A DNA stretch of 64,000 nt from Dipteris shenzhenensis (GCA_047967505.1 CM106539.1), one strand, 5' to 3'; counted from the stretch's first letter, positions 11,306-23,918 are shown. The notes: generated by a model not told the origin, from the sequence alone. Program-made: numbers and translations.

Positions 11306-12290
11306 CTCCACCTATGGAAGGCATAGAAGATATCCCTGTGCGGACGGGTGAGAGAGATGACATACACAACATCATTGTGCCTTTGATCCATAAAGCATAT
11401 GATGAAATCCGAGCCGTAGTGGATGGTGGAGCAAAAGTAAATGCCCAATCCAAGGAGCTCTATGATGAATGGGGTCTCCCACCAATGCAAAAGGCTAATT
11501 TCAACATACACCTTTCTGATGATTCACGTGCAAAGCCCTTGGGAATAGTGAATGGCGTGTCAACAAAAGTCGCAGAAGTCCGCTTTTCTCTTCAAATCAC
11601 AATCTTGGATCTCTCCAAGAAATCCTATCAAATCTTGCTTGGACGTCCTTGGTTGCATGAAGCATCAGTCCTCCATGATTGGGGAACAACAATGTCAATA
11701 ATTGGATCCAAGCACTAGCAACCATTGACAACTGCCATTTGCTAGATCCCATCTTCTCGCAAATTGATGCTAAGGACATGCAGGTCAATCCTCCACTGAC
11801 ACATGAAGAACCAATCGATCTAGAGGTGCCATTCTTTATGGTGGATCTTGAATGGAACAAGGAACCTGAAGAAGCTATCCATTCCAATAAGGACTCAAAT
11901 TTTCCTTGGGACCTTGAAACAGAGGCTGAGAATGCTCAATTTGAAGATCATGTCTTTGACAATGACTTAGCCATTCTGCATGCCCTAATGGCGGTCGAGC
12001 TCCCCAAGGTTGAAACTCCAAAGTTGAATAATAGCAAAAGATCCTGTAAGAAAGCTGAAGGAGGATATTGCCACAAAGCCAAGGCCAAACACTTCAATGA
12101 GTTTAAACGAGTCCAAACTAGGATCATCGAATTGTATCTTACCAAGTTAGCTCCCTCAAAATCGGAGCCACCTCCTCTTGAATGGTCCCCTGATGGACTT
12201 GAAGGAGTATGCATAGCAAATGAACCCTTACTTGGGAATACTTTGCCTATGGAAAAGTTACCCCACAATTCCCAACAAAAGAAGTTTTGA
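11306..12290 (+). pseudogene. Element B protease and linker remnant
   Basis: Opens with PPMEGIEDIPV and carries VVDGGAKVNAQS at the retropepsin active-site position, then ILLGRPWLHEASVLHDWG. The frame shifts near 11690 into a linker (to 12290) closely matching the linker of element A. Active-site residues deviate from D-S/T-G-A. Interior sequence starts directly at the LTR end, so gag is absent. Confidence 0.75.
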
Positions 12291-13500
12291 AAGTATAAGC
12301 CACATGTGCGGACGAAGATCGATAAAGAGACTTCAGAAAAAGAAAGTCCACAAGAGCCTAAAAAATCGATTAATGATACTATGCCACCCAATATCCATAG
12401 CACATGTCAGGCTAGTTCAACACCATCAGAGGCTGATTTTTGAGAAGTGCCAGAGTACTTTAAGAATTACACAAGTGGTAGTGTCCCCATAGCAATGCCA
12501 AGACCACTAAGAGAATCTGAAGTTCAAGAAGCTGATAGCATTGGAGAGATTCCAATCTATGAGGGACCGGCCAAAACCTCGCCCTTGAAGGGGAGGAAGA
12601 AAAATTGGTATTCATTGGGAAACAACTTACACAGGAAGATGAAACAAAGCTCAAAGCACTCCTAATGGAATATCGAGACTGCCTAGCATGGTCATACAAG
12701 GAAATGAAGGGCATTTCACTAGAAGTAGTAGTACACACTATACCTATTAGGGAAGGTGCCCACCCTAAGGCATGTGGACCATATTAGAACAAATCCAAAA
12801 TATGGCACCATGGTCTATGATGAACTGGGAAAATCTTAGATGCCGTATTCATAGATGAGATAGAGCACACTGATTGGGTTTCACCCATCGTCATCGTGCC
12901 TAAACGCAACAAGAAGGTAAGAATATGCGTTAACTTAAAGAATGTGAATTCCACCACAATCAGGGATCACTAACCCCTATCCTTAATAGAAACAGTGTAG
13001 GAAAAGGTGGCTGGTGGATCAAAGATATACAAATTCTTGGATGGTTTTAGTGGCTATAACCAAGTGAAAATTGTTCCTGCTGACCAATCAAAAATAGCAT
13101 TTGCTACAAGATGGGGTATATTTTCCTATAGATTCATACTTTGTAATGCCCTGGCCACATTCTAGAGAGTCATGTTCACAGCTTTCAAGTCATTTCTGAA
13201 TAAGTTTTTACAGGTGTTCTTGGATGATTTGTGCATCCACTTGAACAAAAAAGACCACTTCAAATGTCTTGAAGCAGTTCTAATCAAATGCAGGGAGTAT
13301 GGCATCTCCTTAAATCCAACAAAATGCCAATTCATGGTCACCCACGGAGTTGTTTTGGGACACATCATTTCTCAACATGGGACTGCAACTGACATGGACA
13401 AAATCAAAATCATCATGCAATTGCCTCCTCCTACAAATTCCAAAGGCGTACAGGTCTTTATGGGACATGCCAACTATTATAGAAGATTTATCTTGTAGTA
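12291..13500 (+). pseudogene. Element B reverse transcriptase remnant
   Basis: RT blocks are readable in several frames: the N-terminal HTIPIREGAHPKACGPY block near 12735-12785, a degraded fingers region to 13160, then FLDDLCIHLNKKDH at about 13216 (palm motif F-L-D-D) and MGHANYYRRFIL with a stop at 13498. Internal stops occur near 12440, 12786 and 12973. Confidence 0.8.
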
Positions 13501-14345
13501 TGCCATGATAGCCAAACCACTATATAAATTATTAGTGGAATTCTTATGGACAGAAGAGTGCGTGCAACCAAGCCTTTGAGCTTTTAAAGTGCTGCCTAAT
13601 CACAGCACCCATCCTTACATCTCCCAATTGGGATATTGATTTTCATGTTCATACTGATGGCTCCAAGTATGCAATTGGGAGTGCTTTGCCAACCTGGTGA
13701 ACATAAGAAAGACTACCCATTCTACTTTGCTCTCAATAGCGGAGATCAACTATACCACCACAGAAAGCCCTCGCAATGGTGTATAGTGTTAAGAAATTTT
13801 GACACTATCTATTGGCAAATGATTTTGTCTTCTACACCGACCATCAAGCATTGCTTTATCTTGTGAACCATTCGTGTACAATAGGAAGAATAACCAGATG
13901 GCTCCTCTTGCTTCAAGAATTCAACTTCAAAATAGTGGTCTGCAAAGGTGCCCAACACTACATTGCCGATCACATGTCTCGTGTTAAGTCAGGAGAAGAA
14001 GCCACTGGAGTAGAAGAAGACTTGCCAAAAGCCACACTATTTCAAATAGATGTTGTTCCAAATTGGTGTGGAGATATCATTGGGTACTTAATGGCAGAAA
14101 GACCACCCCCTAAAATGAAAGCAGTGGATGCCAGAAAACTAATTTTGAAAGCTGCACCCTATCAACTCATTGCAGGACAACTATACAAGATGGGCAAGGA
14201 CCAGGTTTTAAGAAGATGTATAATGCCTCATGAGATCATGGCAATCCTTAGTGAAGTCCATGAAGGCATTGCAGGAGGACACTTCCAAGGGGAAGCCACA
14301 ATAAGAAAAGTCCTCCTTGCAGGATACTGGTGGCCAACACTTTAA
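13501..14345 (+). pseudogene. Element B RNase H and integrase N-terminal remnant
   Basis: The RNase H start (DFHVHTDGSK) is near 13635. The C-terminal part (FYTDHQALLYLVNH, then HYIADHMSR) is open from 13812. The same frame continues into the integrase zinc domain with EVHEGIAGGHFQGEAT and YWWPTL before a stop at 14343; the two zinc Cys (CDVCQ) follow just after the stop. Confidence 0.8.
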
Positions 14346-15285
14346 GCATATGCCTATGAATATGTCAAAAGCTGTGATGTATGCCAATGGACTACTAAAC
14401 CATAACACAAGGACTTCAACCCCCTAACAATAGTCATTGCACAAAAACTATTTGAAAAATGGGGGATTGATTATGTAGGTACCATCCATCCAGCAGGGAA
14501 CACATGAACGCTACATCATTGTGGCCACTGATTACTTTACCAAATGGGCTGAAGCTAAAGCAATTAGAAAGACACACGCCAGAAGCATGGTAAGATTCTT
14601 ATACGAGAATGTGATCACCCGATTCAGATGCCCCATTGAAATTGTGTCGGATAGAGGTACACATTTTGTCAATGAGGTTACCCAAGAGCTCTTGTCTGGC
14701 TTTATGGTAATCCATATAAAAAGCACTCGCTACTACCCCCAAGGGAATGGACAAGCCAAATCCACCAATAAAATATTATGCATTATCCTCACCAAGGTAG
14801 TAGAGCCACAATATTTTGATTGGGCAGAGAAACTAAATGCAACCTTATGGGCATATGGAACCACACTTAAGGTTAGTATAGGAAATACACCTTTTCAATT
14901 GGTGTATAGTCTTGAAGTTGTGATCCCACTCAAATTTGTAACACCAAGCCTGCACATAGCAGTACAGGAATGCATGGGAGATCATGCATCCCTAAAAGAA
15001 AGACTATAAAATTTGGAAAAGCATACAGAGACCAGATTAGTCGCCTAACATTCCATGACAATAGAAAAATGCAGAAGAAAGGCATGGTTTGACAGAAATC
15101 TTAAAGCCGAAGACATCAAGGAAGGTGACCTGTCGTGCTATATAATGCCAAAGTCCACAAGGGAAAAGTATCTAGGTCAAGGACCTTATAGAGTAAGAAA
15201 AATGAATCCCATCGGAGCTATGTTGCTAGAAACATTGGATGGAGTCCAATTCAACACAACGATATACGAGAGCCGATTGAAGTGA
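14346..15285 (+). pseudogene. Element B integrase core and C-terminus remnant
   Basis: The core has ATDYFTKWAEAKA with the first catalytic Asp and IVSDRGTHFVNE with the second. In the third motif NGQAKSTNK a Lys occupies the position where the family has the catalytic Glu (usual NGQAEATNK). A stop at 15007 precedes the C-terminal tail (YLGQGPYRVRKMNPIGA), which ends at 15285. Catalytically dead copy. Confidence 0.8.
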
Positions 15286-15353
15286 TACTACATCAACACA
15301 CAAGCCATCCTCGACAATAATGAAGTTTTGGGAACCCCAAGTCTTCAACAGTT

Positions 15354-17222
15354 AGCACTAGATTGTTACACGCGCACTCACTAGCATATGCACATTTTTG
15401 CGCATATAGTTTGCACTAGATTGTTACATGCACACTCATTGGCATATGCATGTTTTTCCACATATAGGAAGACCTAATTAGGGATGATTGTCTTAGTTGC
15501 CCTATGAAATCCCACAAATAAGCATATAGTTAGTCCCTACCTAATCCACAGATGACATGCACTCACATGATTTTGCATAGGCACATAATAGATTGCATCA
15601 ATCATAGTATCCCACACTTTCACTCCATACTCTCAAAGCATGCAATGAATTCACAAGTAGGACAAGAAGCTATGCTAAAACTCAAGATGAATCGGCAAAA
15701 GCGTGTGCAGCCTCGGCAACTAGACCCCCGCCAAATGTCACATCCGTCTCCTAAATGCACAAATATTACACTTGCATACAAACTTATCTACAAGCTCAAT
15801 GATCTAGGTGTAATCGCATCCAACATGTATGCAAGATAGCAAGAAATGCCAGCCTCAGCACGAGACCCTCGCCAAACCTTTTCCCAAGAAGATTCAATGA
15901 CAAAGTCTGTAGCCTCCACAACGAGATCCCCTCCAAAATTCATAGCCATTCTCCTCTCCTCAAGAGGAGATAAGCTTCTTGACTACATACCAAAAATTGT
16001 ATGGTGCAAAAGAATTACAGCAGGAGCGACTGGCATGCCAGAAGCTGAACAGCCACAACCCAAGGACGGTAATAAAATGGATCCGAGAGTATGTTGTCTC
16101 TATGTCAACATGGACTTAGGTAGCACAGAATGTGTGTGTAGAGTAGTGATAAAGCTCCGCTTGTACTTGCATAAGGCTAGGAATAATTCCTCTTAGGAAT
16201 CCAACTTGCATGTTCTACATGCAAGTTCTACATACGATTCCTACATGCAACATGCAACTCCTACATGCAAGTCCTACATGCAACATGCAACTCCTACATG
16301 CAACATGCATGTTCTACATGCAACATGCATGTTCTTGCAACTCCTACATACAACATGCAACATGCAACTTGCAACTCCTACATGCAACTTCTAGATGCAA
16401 GTTCTAGATACAAATACCCCATAATGGAATGAAGCCCATACTCTTTTTGGGCATTGTGTTGAGTTCTACTTTGGTATTCCAAGCAATTGTCTCCAAGTGT
16501 CCATGCTTCCTTGCATTCCACGTCCAAAAGCATGTCCTAACCTTGCAACTCCTCCTCCCCTCTCCTCCAACCTTGCAACCCATCCAAGCAATTGTCTACT
16601 TTGGTATTCCAAGCAATTGTCTCCAAGTGTCCATGCTTCCTTGCACTCCACGTCCGAAAGCATGTCCTAACCTTGCAACTCCTCCTCCCTTCTCCACCCT
16701 CTCCTCCTTCCTTTTCTCCCTTTTGCTCTTACACCTTGTTCCTCTTCCACTCCTATGCCCCCCCTAAACCCTTAGTCCCACAATCCTTGACCTCCATGAT
16801 CTACCAAGGAGACGAGTTCTCCGTCATGTACTCTACCCTGAACCTTGGATCCTCCTTCTGAACCCCGAAACTCTTATGAACCTTGAAACTTTTCTAAACC
16901 CTGGAACTCCTTCTAAACCTTGGAACCTCCTTCTAAACCCTGAACCTCCCTCTAACCCTCAAAGTACTCCTAAACACTTCAACCCCCAATCAAGGCGAAA
17001 GCCTTCATTATCCCAATCATAATGATGCACATCCCTTTGCACTATGTTTGCTTATCACACTTAAGCCTACGTCTCTCATCGGAATACGACCCGAGGTCCT
17101 AAGTTACGCTTATACTACAAACAATGACAACAATATATCTATAGGTTACAAAAAGCCTCGGAACCTTGCATATTGAGAATACCCTGCTCTTCTTGCGGAA
17201 GCCATGGGAAGGAGCCAACATT
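15354..17222 (+). repeat. 3' LTR of element B
   Basis: It aligns with 9440-11305. Differences include a 130-bp tandem duplication (starting at about 16466 and 16596) not present in the 5' LTR, loss of most of the CTC tract, a changed minisatellite and a mutated TATA box. No clear polypurine tract precedes it. Confidence 0.8.
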
Positions 17223-17600
17223 GAGGTTATCTTTATATAGTCAGCTTAAGTTTTTGGAAAATAGCGCCTTTCCAAATAATTTTACTTGATCATTTGTATA
17301 CCATGTTTTTGAAAATGTGAATATGTCGAAGTCAATTCAATAAAGGCATTAAAATAAACATATTGACTCCAAAAATAGATAATAAAATATTTACTTGAAT
17401 TTAAAAAATTGAGGTGAGCAATGAGAATAAGCAATTAGCATTTTGTTGTGACCTGATCCAATGTTTTCCAAAGTGGATACTTTTTGATTTCCATGCTTTG
17501 AGTTTCTACAAAGATTTTGAAAAAGATCCTACTCATTTCAGGTTGGCAAATGTCTTGAGATGCCTCTATTTGTTGCAAAGATTTCTACCTTGCATAAGAT
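17223..17600. other. AT-rich flank, nothing recognised
   Basis: Sequence beyond the 3' LTR of element B. It does not continue the RT of element A, so the LTR is not a simple insertion into that RT. No gene or repeat seen. Confidence 0.3.
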
Positions 17601-17603
17601 GAG

Positions 17604-18420
17604 CTAACTTTTCCACTCCTTGATGGGACCACTCAATAATGTGTGTTTCACTCCACCATCCATCATGGCTTGAGTGAACTCTTTCACAATGACATTGTAT
17701 AATACAATGTGCATGCCATCATCATTTATGAAACGCTTTTTAAAAATATTTGCCACTTTATCTAATGATTTCCAAACACATGCTCTCAGTTGTCTCACAT
17801 TAGGAACAACTTCCAAACCTATGGACACTCGTATTATGCTTTCCAAAACCCCATTGCATATTTAACTAATTTATGGATAAAAGTGATTTTGCCTTTACAC
17901 CATCCATGGACACTTATTGGGAGGGTTTCTTGGTTTTCCTAAAAGTATTGTGCCTTTGCAAAGCTTAGTATTTCCTCCAAGCGGTCCCATGTTTAGGTCC
18001 CATGTTCAATAAAAGATCTTCAACCTTTGTAACACATGATGTAACTCTCTTAAGGTTTCATGGTCCATGCATACGCATACAAATAAAGTAACTTGTGATG
18101 AGATGCGTCTTGGCATGATGCAACACGGGGATGTTTAAAATTGCATCCCATTGCTTATCAAATTTATATCGGGTGGATGTAACTTCAAGATCATCTCCAT
18201 GGTCTTGCAAAATGGACTTGTGCATCATAGAGTCCAATGTGGTTGAATAGCCAAACTAATCCATCCTCTATGTATTGAATAGAACTTTGCACATGTTCAA
18301 TTGTGACTAGTGCACATCCATTGGAAAGAGTACACCAATACTCTATGAGTTGATATGTCTTGCTACTTCCTCCCATAGTTGGTTTGATTTTCATTGTCCA
18401 CGTTCTTGTTGTCATTGGAG
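17604..18420 (-). pseudogene. Decayed coding region of unknown family
   Basis: Read on the minus strand, several protein-like pieces follow one another with frame changes and stops: an N-terminal piece with QLIEYWCTLSNGCALVTIEH, a middle piece with RYKFDKQWDAILNIPVLHHA, and a C-terminal piece with RACVWKSLDKVANIFKKRF and GGVKHTLLSGPIKEWKS. The composition is protein-like, but I do not recognise the family. A transposon-derived hypothetical protein is a guess. Confidence 0.35.
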
Positions 18421-19502
18421 TTATGAGTTATGGCATAATCGGGTGCAAATTCAATGTGTATGAACCTTTTTGCTTCTTGTTGATCACACTCTTGAATGGA
18501 ACAATGAGAAAATGTTAGAAATAAAACTGCAATTGGGGAGTCAAAGCAATGAAGATTTGAGATTAGAACATGGCAATAGGTTGAGAAGAAGAAGGAGTTC
18601 AACCAACAAGGATTTTGAGATTGATATATGGCACTAGGGTGAGAAACTTAAGGATTTAGGGCTTGGAAATTGATTTGGATGCATAGGAACGGCTTACTTG
18701 AAGGTTTGGATAGGTTTTGTGCACATTTTGAATCTTTTGGAGGCAGTGCTATACATGAGGAGGGAGTGCTATATGTGAGTTTTTATAAAGGGGATCCTCC
18801 TAGTGAGAGAAGATAAAGCTTATAGAAGCCCCCCGCCCCCCTCCCCAAAAGAAAGAAAGCTAGGACAGGGAGGTGCACCTTTTTTGGGGGACAATTGGGA
18901 CCTCGAATCCTTGGGGAGTGCACCTTTCAGGGGGTGACAGTATGCTCTCAGGCCTTGTTAGTTCATAATCCATTTCTTATGAGACCCCTTTTGAGTCAAA
19001 ATTCCCCTACTACTTTCCTTGTTACTCATTGATTGGTAATGCTTGGAGGTGTTGCTTGTGTAGTGCACATTTTGCTCCTTTTTCTCCTTAATGTCATGTT
19101 TGTCTTTGTTGCTTTGTTTGTAGTTGTATGCATTATTTTTTGTGTTGCAATTGCATCTCTTTTATTCAAATGTATTATCTTTGTAGTAGCATGATGATTC
19201 CTAGCAACCATCTTTGATAGAGTGAGCTCTTTTAGCATTTATGCTATTACCATTAACCATTATCACTCCCTCTACATACACCTTACCCATGGTCTCATTC
19301 ATCTCAAAGATCATTCTTTCTTATCCCAAATTTATACTTTGTGGCCCTTGGAGGAGGGTTCTGTTTGAAAAACGTGATTCTTCCTTGTGATGAAGCGATT
19401 GAACATGCAATCCCTCATGTTTTTTATGTTCACATATGTGGCTTACCTTTTGTTAGATTTGTGTATGCAGTTAGTAGTTTTTCAAATTTTTGCATGCATC
19501 AA

Positions 19503-19507
<5 letters not shown>
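18421..19507. other. Non-coding stretch
   Basis: No supported gene. There is a C-rich run near 18830-18845 and otherwise AT-rich sequence. Confidence 0.3.

Positions 19508-19561
<54 letters not shown>
19508..19561. repeat. (AG)n microsatellite
   Basis: About 27 uninterrupted AG units. Confidence 0.95.
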
Positions 19562-19566
<5 letters not shown>

Positions 19567-19751
19567 TGGCACAATGTTCTGCACGCATCATTCGACATTG
19601 ATGACAATTTGGGTGATGTCATCGTGGATATTTCCAACAATGTGTTTGAATAATGTTAGTGTTACAGTCCAGGGTTGTATTCTAATTTATCTATTGAATA
19701 GTTTGCAAAAGTATTTTAAACCAACTACAATTTTAATCTATAGATTTATGA

Positions 19752-19850
19752 TAATATTTTTAAAATTTCATTTTGGAGTACTCTAACCTTTTTGACTTTG
19801 CTAATATTTTTTAAATTTCATTTTGGAGTACTCTAACCTTTCTTTTCAAG
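19752..19850. repeat. 60-bp-offset tandem duplication
   Basis: AAATTTCATTTTGGAGTACT followed by CTAACCTTT occurs twice, 60 bp apart, with AT-rich spacers. Confidence 0.85.
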
Positions 19851-20522
19851 CAAATGATTTTTAGATTAAAAACTAGACGTATTGAATCATGTCTTCTTTA
19901 TAAAAGAGGCGCTAAGGTCTTAGCCTTTATAACCAAAATTTGTTATTTTTCATCTTTACATGAACAATTAGCCCTTTTTTATGTAACTTTAATGCTTTTT
20001 ATTGCCTTTTTCTTAGGCTAATTGAAAAGCATCAATGCCACCTCTTTCTTTTGGAATTGATATGCTATTGTCTTTATAGAATTTACTAGAATAACATGCT
20101 AGGCTTCCCTTATCCAATGTTATTAAAATTTTTATAGGAAACCATAATTTGATTTCACCTAGATAATTAGAGGTTCTTCCATATGAAAAATTTCCATAAC
20201 AAAGGATCTAATGATTGAAGCTTTTCGATTACTTCTAAACAATTAGATTTAACCTTTTTCTTGAAGGCTAGTTTTACTCGACAAACCCTAGGTCTTGCAT
20301 TTTGGAGTCATGGATAATAATTGTAGGTCTTCTTTAAAGCTTGATTTTCCCTCACATCACATATTGCACTAACTCTCAAGTTTCATTGGATGATGGTAGG
20401 TGAGTTCACCTAAATTTAGATTATGGAAGACATACTTTGATCAAATGGATTTAGCTATTGCTTATGTCAATGTGAGCAAACTCTATTGGTCCCTTGACTT
20501 GTATCCCTAGCTTTTAATTTAT

Positions 20523-20622
20523 GCAATATATTGTCTGAGCATTTATTTGTTCTTGATTTAAATGTGAAGTTTGCAATATATTGTTTGAGCATATATTTTT
20601 TCTTGATTTAAATGTGAAGCTT
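20523..20622. repeat. 50-bp tandem duplication
   Basis: Two copies of a 50-bp unit starting GCAATATATTGT and ending AATGTGAAG, with a few mismatches. The surroundings from 19850 to 20810 hold no gene I can support. Confidence 0.85.
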
Positions 20623-20811
20623 GCAACCTTTTTTGGTTATAGTTTCATTGTAAGTGTTGCCAAAGTGTTTAAGCTTTGGCAATCCTTTTGAGAGTTCATC
20701 ATTTCAAAACCTTAGACCGCTTAGCATATTGATTGAGCTATTTTATAACCTTTCACATAAAGTTTGGTTAGGACTTCTATGAGCTTACTCTTGTATAGTT
20801 TACAATGTTCA

Positions 20812-21245
20812 AGTGCATGCAAGCGTTCATGCAAGTGTGTGTATGTGCATCCAAGCTTGCATGTCATGCATATGAGATTATATGCTTCCATCCATGGGCA
20901 TGTGTGTCTGTGCGTGCACGCGTGCATGCGTGTGCACATGTGTGTGTGTGCACGCATGCACATGTGTGCCTGTTTGTGCATTCGTGTGCATGCATGCATG
21001 TGCATACATGTGCGTACGATGCAACGTGTATGTTCTCATGTGTGCGCACGTGCATGCATGCATGTGGACATGTGTGTGTGTGTGCGCACACACATGTGCG
21101 TGTGCACATGTGTGCCTGTTTGTGCATTCGTGTGCATGCGTGCATGCATCCATGCACATATGTGTGTATGATGCAACGTGTATATATGTGTGTGACTGTG
21201 AGTGCAGGCATGCACATGTGTGTATGTTCATGTGCGTGTGTATGA
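20812..21245. repeat. Alternating purine/pyrimidine TG/CA/GC-rich tract
   Basis: Over 400 bp of mostly TG, CA and GC dinucleotides, with many GTGCATGC and ACACATGTG motifs. A ~150-bp segment is duplicated inside it: TGCCTGTTTGTGCATTCGTG occurs at about 20967 and 21114, and GATGCAACGTGTAT at about 21018 and 21170. Cys/His-rich frames here in both strands are an artefact of composition. Confidence 0.85.
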
Positions 21246-22306
21246 CGAAATTGATTAGGAGGTGGAAACACTAAATAAGTAGTGGGTGTAAGTAGGAGAT
21301 TGCCCTTTAAGCGTTGTGACATGGAGGGGGTCTAATAGCCATTCCTACAATCACCACTATGAGAAATGCACACTCAATGCACATGATCAATAGCAAGGTG
21401 GATGTTGAAATCGCCCTATAGAGATGCTAGAGTAGGCTTGCAAAATTGCCCCGCTTGTAGAAAAACAATAGTGTAGCTAACTTTGTGAAACACATGCAAA
21501 CCTTGGTGTTCTAGAATGTAGATTGCTTAGTGCCTAGTTGCCATTTGCAATGTGATAAAAATTGAATCATTAGGTCAAAGAAACTACATTATAGTGTGGA
21601 AGTAGGAGGTGATGTTTGAATGGTAAGAGGGGCAGTGAGTAGTAGAGGTGCGGGAAGGGCGATGGAATGTGAGGTGCATAGCTTGAATGTTGATGTTGCA
21701 TAACAACGAAGGGGCAAAAAAGGTGTGTATTGAAGAAGTAATCATGGGCTCGTCAAAGACAAAGACCGTGAAAGAGTGAACCCTAAGAGCTCAAATCACA
21801 TGTTCATGTGTGTTTAATCATTTTTTTTCACTTCGAGGACCATCTTGTTTTTGGCGTGGAAATTGGCCATTTCTATCCTGGAAACGGTAAGTAGTGAAGC
21901 CCATTTCATGCTTGAAAATGTCTACTCATGAGTCATTGCCCTTATTGATGCGGTCACATGAGCCATCTCCAGGTAGAAAATGGTTGTCATGGTCAACAAT
22001 ACTCATGAGTCATCATCATCAATTGAGAAGAAAGGAGACAGTTCTGAAAGATGACCTTTTTTTTTGGGAGATAGGGAAGGGACTTGGAGACCCAGGTTAC
22101 CCAGGTTACCCTGAAATGGCAACCTATGATAGTAGCAAGGAGTGATTTGATGATGGTATCTTAGGGACCCCTGCCTCACAATAGGAGTCTGAGGAGGAGG
22201 AGCCATGTGAGGAATATTGGAGGGCTTTTGAAAACCATGCACCCTATTGTAAGTTTGAGTGACCACCTGGGTTGAATGCGTGTGCAACAGAGTGACTTTG
22301 ACAAAA
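21246..22306. other. Non-coding stretch
   Basis: No supported gene. Short minus-strand frames between 22003 and 22808 have no motif I recognise. Confidence 0.3.
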
Positions 22307-22374
22307 TTAGCAACATTCACAAATAAGGCTGGTTTCACAACCATCCAGAGAAGACAAAGAGTCCCCTCGTCTGG
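22307..22374 (+). repeat. Dispersed fragment of the 382-bp repeat
   Basis: TTAGCAACATTCACAAATAA and the following CATCC-AAGA-AAAGAGTC block match the middle of the tandem units at 22919 and 23301. Confidence 0.8.
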
Positions 22375-22918
22375 CTTGTGTGAGCCGTTTTCTAGGTTGT
22401 AATGAACGCGTGTGATGAATTTGCTTGGTATTGAGACCTCTAGGTTGAAAGGCCAACACCTTATCAAGCAAATCAGCTTAGTTTGGTGATATTTGAGTGT
22501 ATTTTTACATTTACAAAATTATAAACTGTCTGGCCATTGTGAAAGCAAGCATTAATGGACGATGAACATATTCTGTTCAGTTTGGTGGAGATAGTACCAA
22601 TAGCGGTGATCCCGCGTCTAATGGGTGAGTGTGAAACCGCCGTAAGGGACACATTCCTGTCGGGGTGTTTGTTGCTTCCACACAAAGCTAGATGGACAAG
22701 GTTGCAAAGCACAAAACATAGAAGTGTCTGGTCCACCTTCTTTTGCCTGCACAGTGGGCATGAGTAGACCCTTGGATGAGTTTTAACATTATTGCTAATG
22801 GGGTGCAAACTTGTAGGAGTTGAATGGAATCTTGCCTACTAAGATGAACGCTCCTGCAGTACTCTTGCGTTTGGACGGGTGTGAAACCTGCTTAAAAGAG
22901 CTGGTTGATTAGACAAGA

Positions 22919-23682
22919 AGCAAGGTCATCGAAGTGGAGCACACGCACCCAGATCACCCTCCGTCTGATGAATTTATGTGAGCCATGTTGACCAAGGCAT
23001 ATTGGCTATGGCTTCCATCCCGCTCCTCCCTCTTCTCCTTCTCCTCCTCCTCCTCCTCCTCCCCCTCCTCCTCCTGCATCCCCCTCCTCCAAAAGGCAAT
23101 CTGTCATGCCGATTAGAAGGCAATCCGTAATGCTGAACGGAGTGGAGCGACTCTGACGAGGTTAGCAACATTCACAAATAAGGCTGGTTTCACAACCATC
23201 CGAAGAAGATAAAGAGTCTCCTCGTCTGGGTAGCAATTCAATGGGTGAACGCCCTTGCACCGCTTAGCCCACCGTCTGAAATAGCGTTCACACGATGGGA
23301 AGCAAGGTCATCGAAGTGGAGCACACGCACCCAGATCACCCTCCGTCTGATGAATTTATGTGAGCCATGTTGACCAAGGCATATTGGCTATGGCTTCCAT
23401 CCCGCTCCTCCCTCTTCTCCTTCTCCTCCTCCTCCTCCTCCTCCCCCTCCTCCTCCTGCATCCCCCTCCTCCGAAAGGCAATCTGTCATGCCGATTAGAA
23501 GGCAATCCGTAATGTTGAACGGAGTGGAGCGACTCTGACGAGGTTAGCAACATTCACAAATAAGGCTGGTTTCACAACCATCCGAAGAAGATAAAGAGTC
23601 TCCTCGTCTGGGTAGCAATTCAATGGGTGAACGCCCTTGCACCGCTTAGCCCACCGTCTGAAATAGCGTTCACACGATGGGG
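22919..23682 (+). repeat. 382-bp tandem duplication, nearly identical copies
   Basis: Unit 1 is 22919-23300 and unit 2 is 23301-23682. By eye only about two substitutions separate them in the first 250 bp (A/G in CTCC-AAAGGC, C/T in AATG-TGAAC), plus changes at the very end. Each unit contains a CTC-triplet tract whose reverse strand gives an Arg-rich frame; this is not taken as a gene. Confidence 0.95.
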
Positions 23683-23918
23683 AGCAGTGCTAACCCATCG
23701 GATGACTTTTACTTGAGCTACCATTAAAGCTGTTTGTTGCCGTCTTACTGGATCCTGCCACTTGAGTAGGATGCCCCTGCACTGCTTCTCAGGCTAAACG
23801 GTATGAGGCTATTTACACCATGTCAAAAGTTGCTCAACAAGTGCCCATTGTTTAGGGGCACCTAAATAAATGGGATGGGCGGGTTGTCATGGACACAGTC
23901 TTTACACACACAACACTC

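Larger units (their letters stand above)
9440..17222 (+). mobile_element. Ty3/gypsy element B with two 1.87-kb LTRs
   Basis: Directly repeated ends at 9440-11305 and 15354-17222 flank a pol-like interior. The interior begins inside protease, with no leader, no primer-binding site and no gag, so the 5' interior is deleted. Protease, RT, RNase H and integrase remnants follow in the plus direction with many stops and shifts. The LTR pair differs at many positions and by small indels, so the insertion is old. No target duplication is evident: left flank is element A RT, right flank is unrelated. Confidence 0.8.

Noticed and set aside
20764-21322. Cys/His-rich frames resembling zinc-binding proteins
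   Set aside because: They arise from TG/CA alternation; equivalent frames occur on both strands and in all phases.
22003-22808. Minus-strand frames that might be a LINE-like fragment with CPLC
   Set aside because: No RT or endonuclease motif is present, and part of the region is the dispersed 382-bp repeat family.
22974-23553. Two identical 65-codon Arg-rich frames
   Set aside because: They are the reverse reading of the CTC tract in the tandem duplication, so identity reflects the duplication and not a gene pair.
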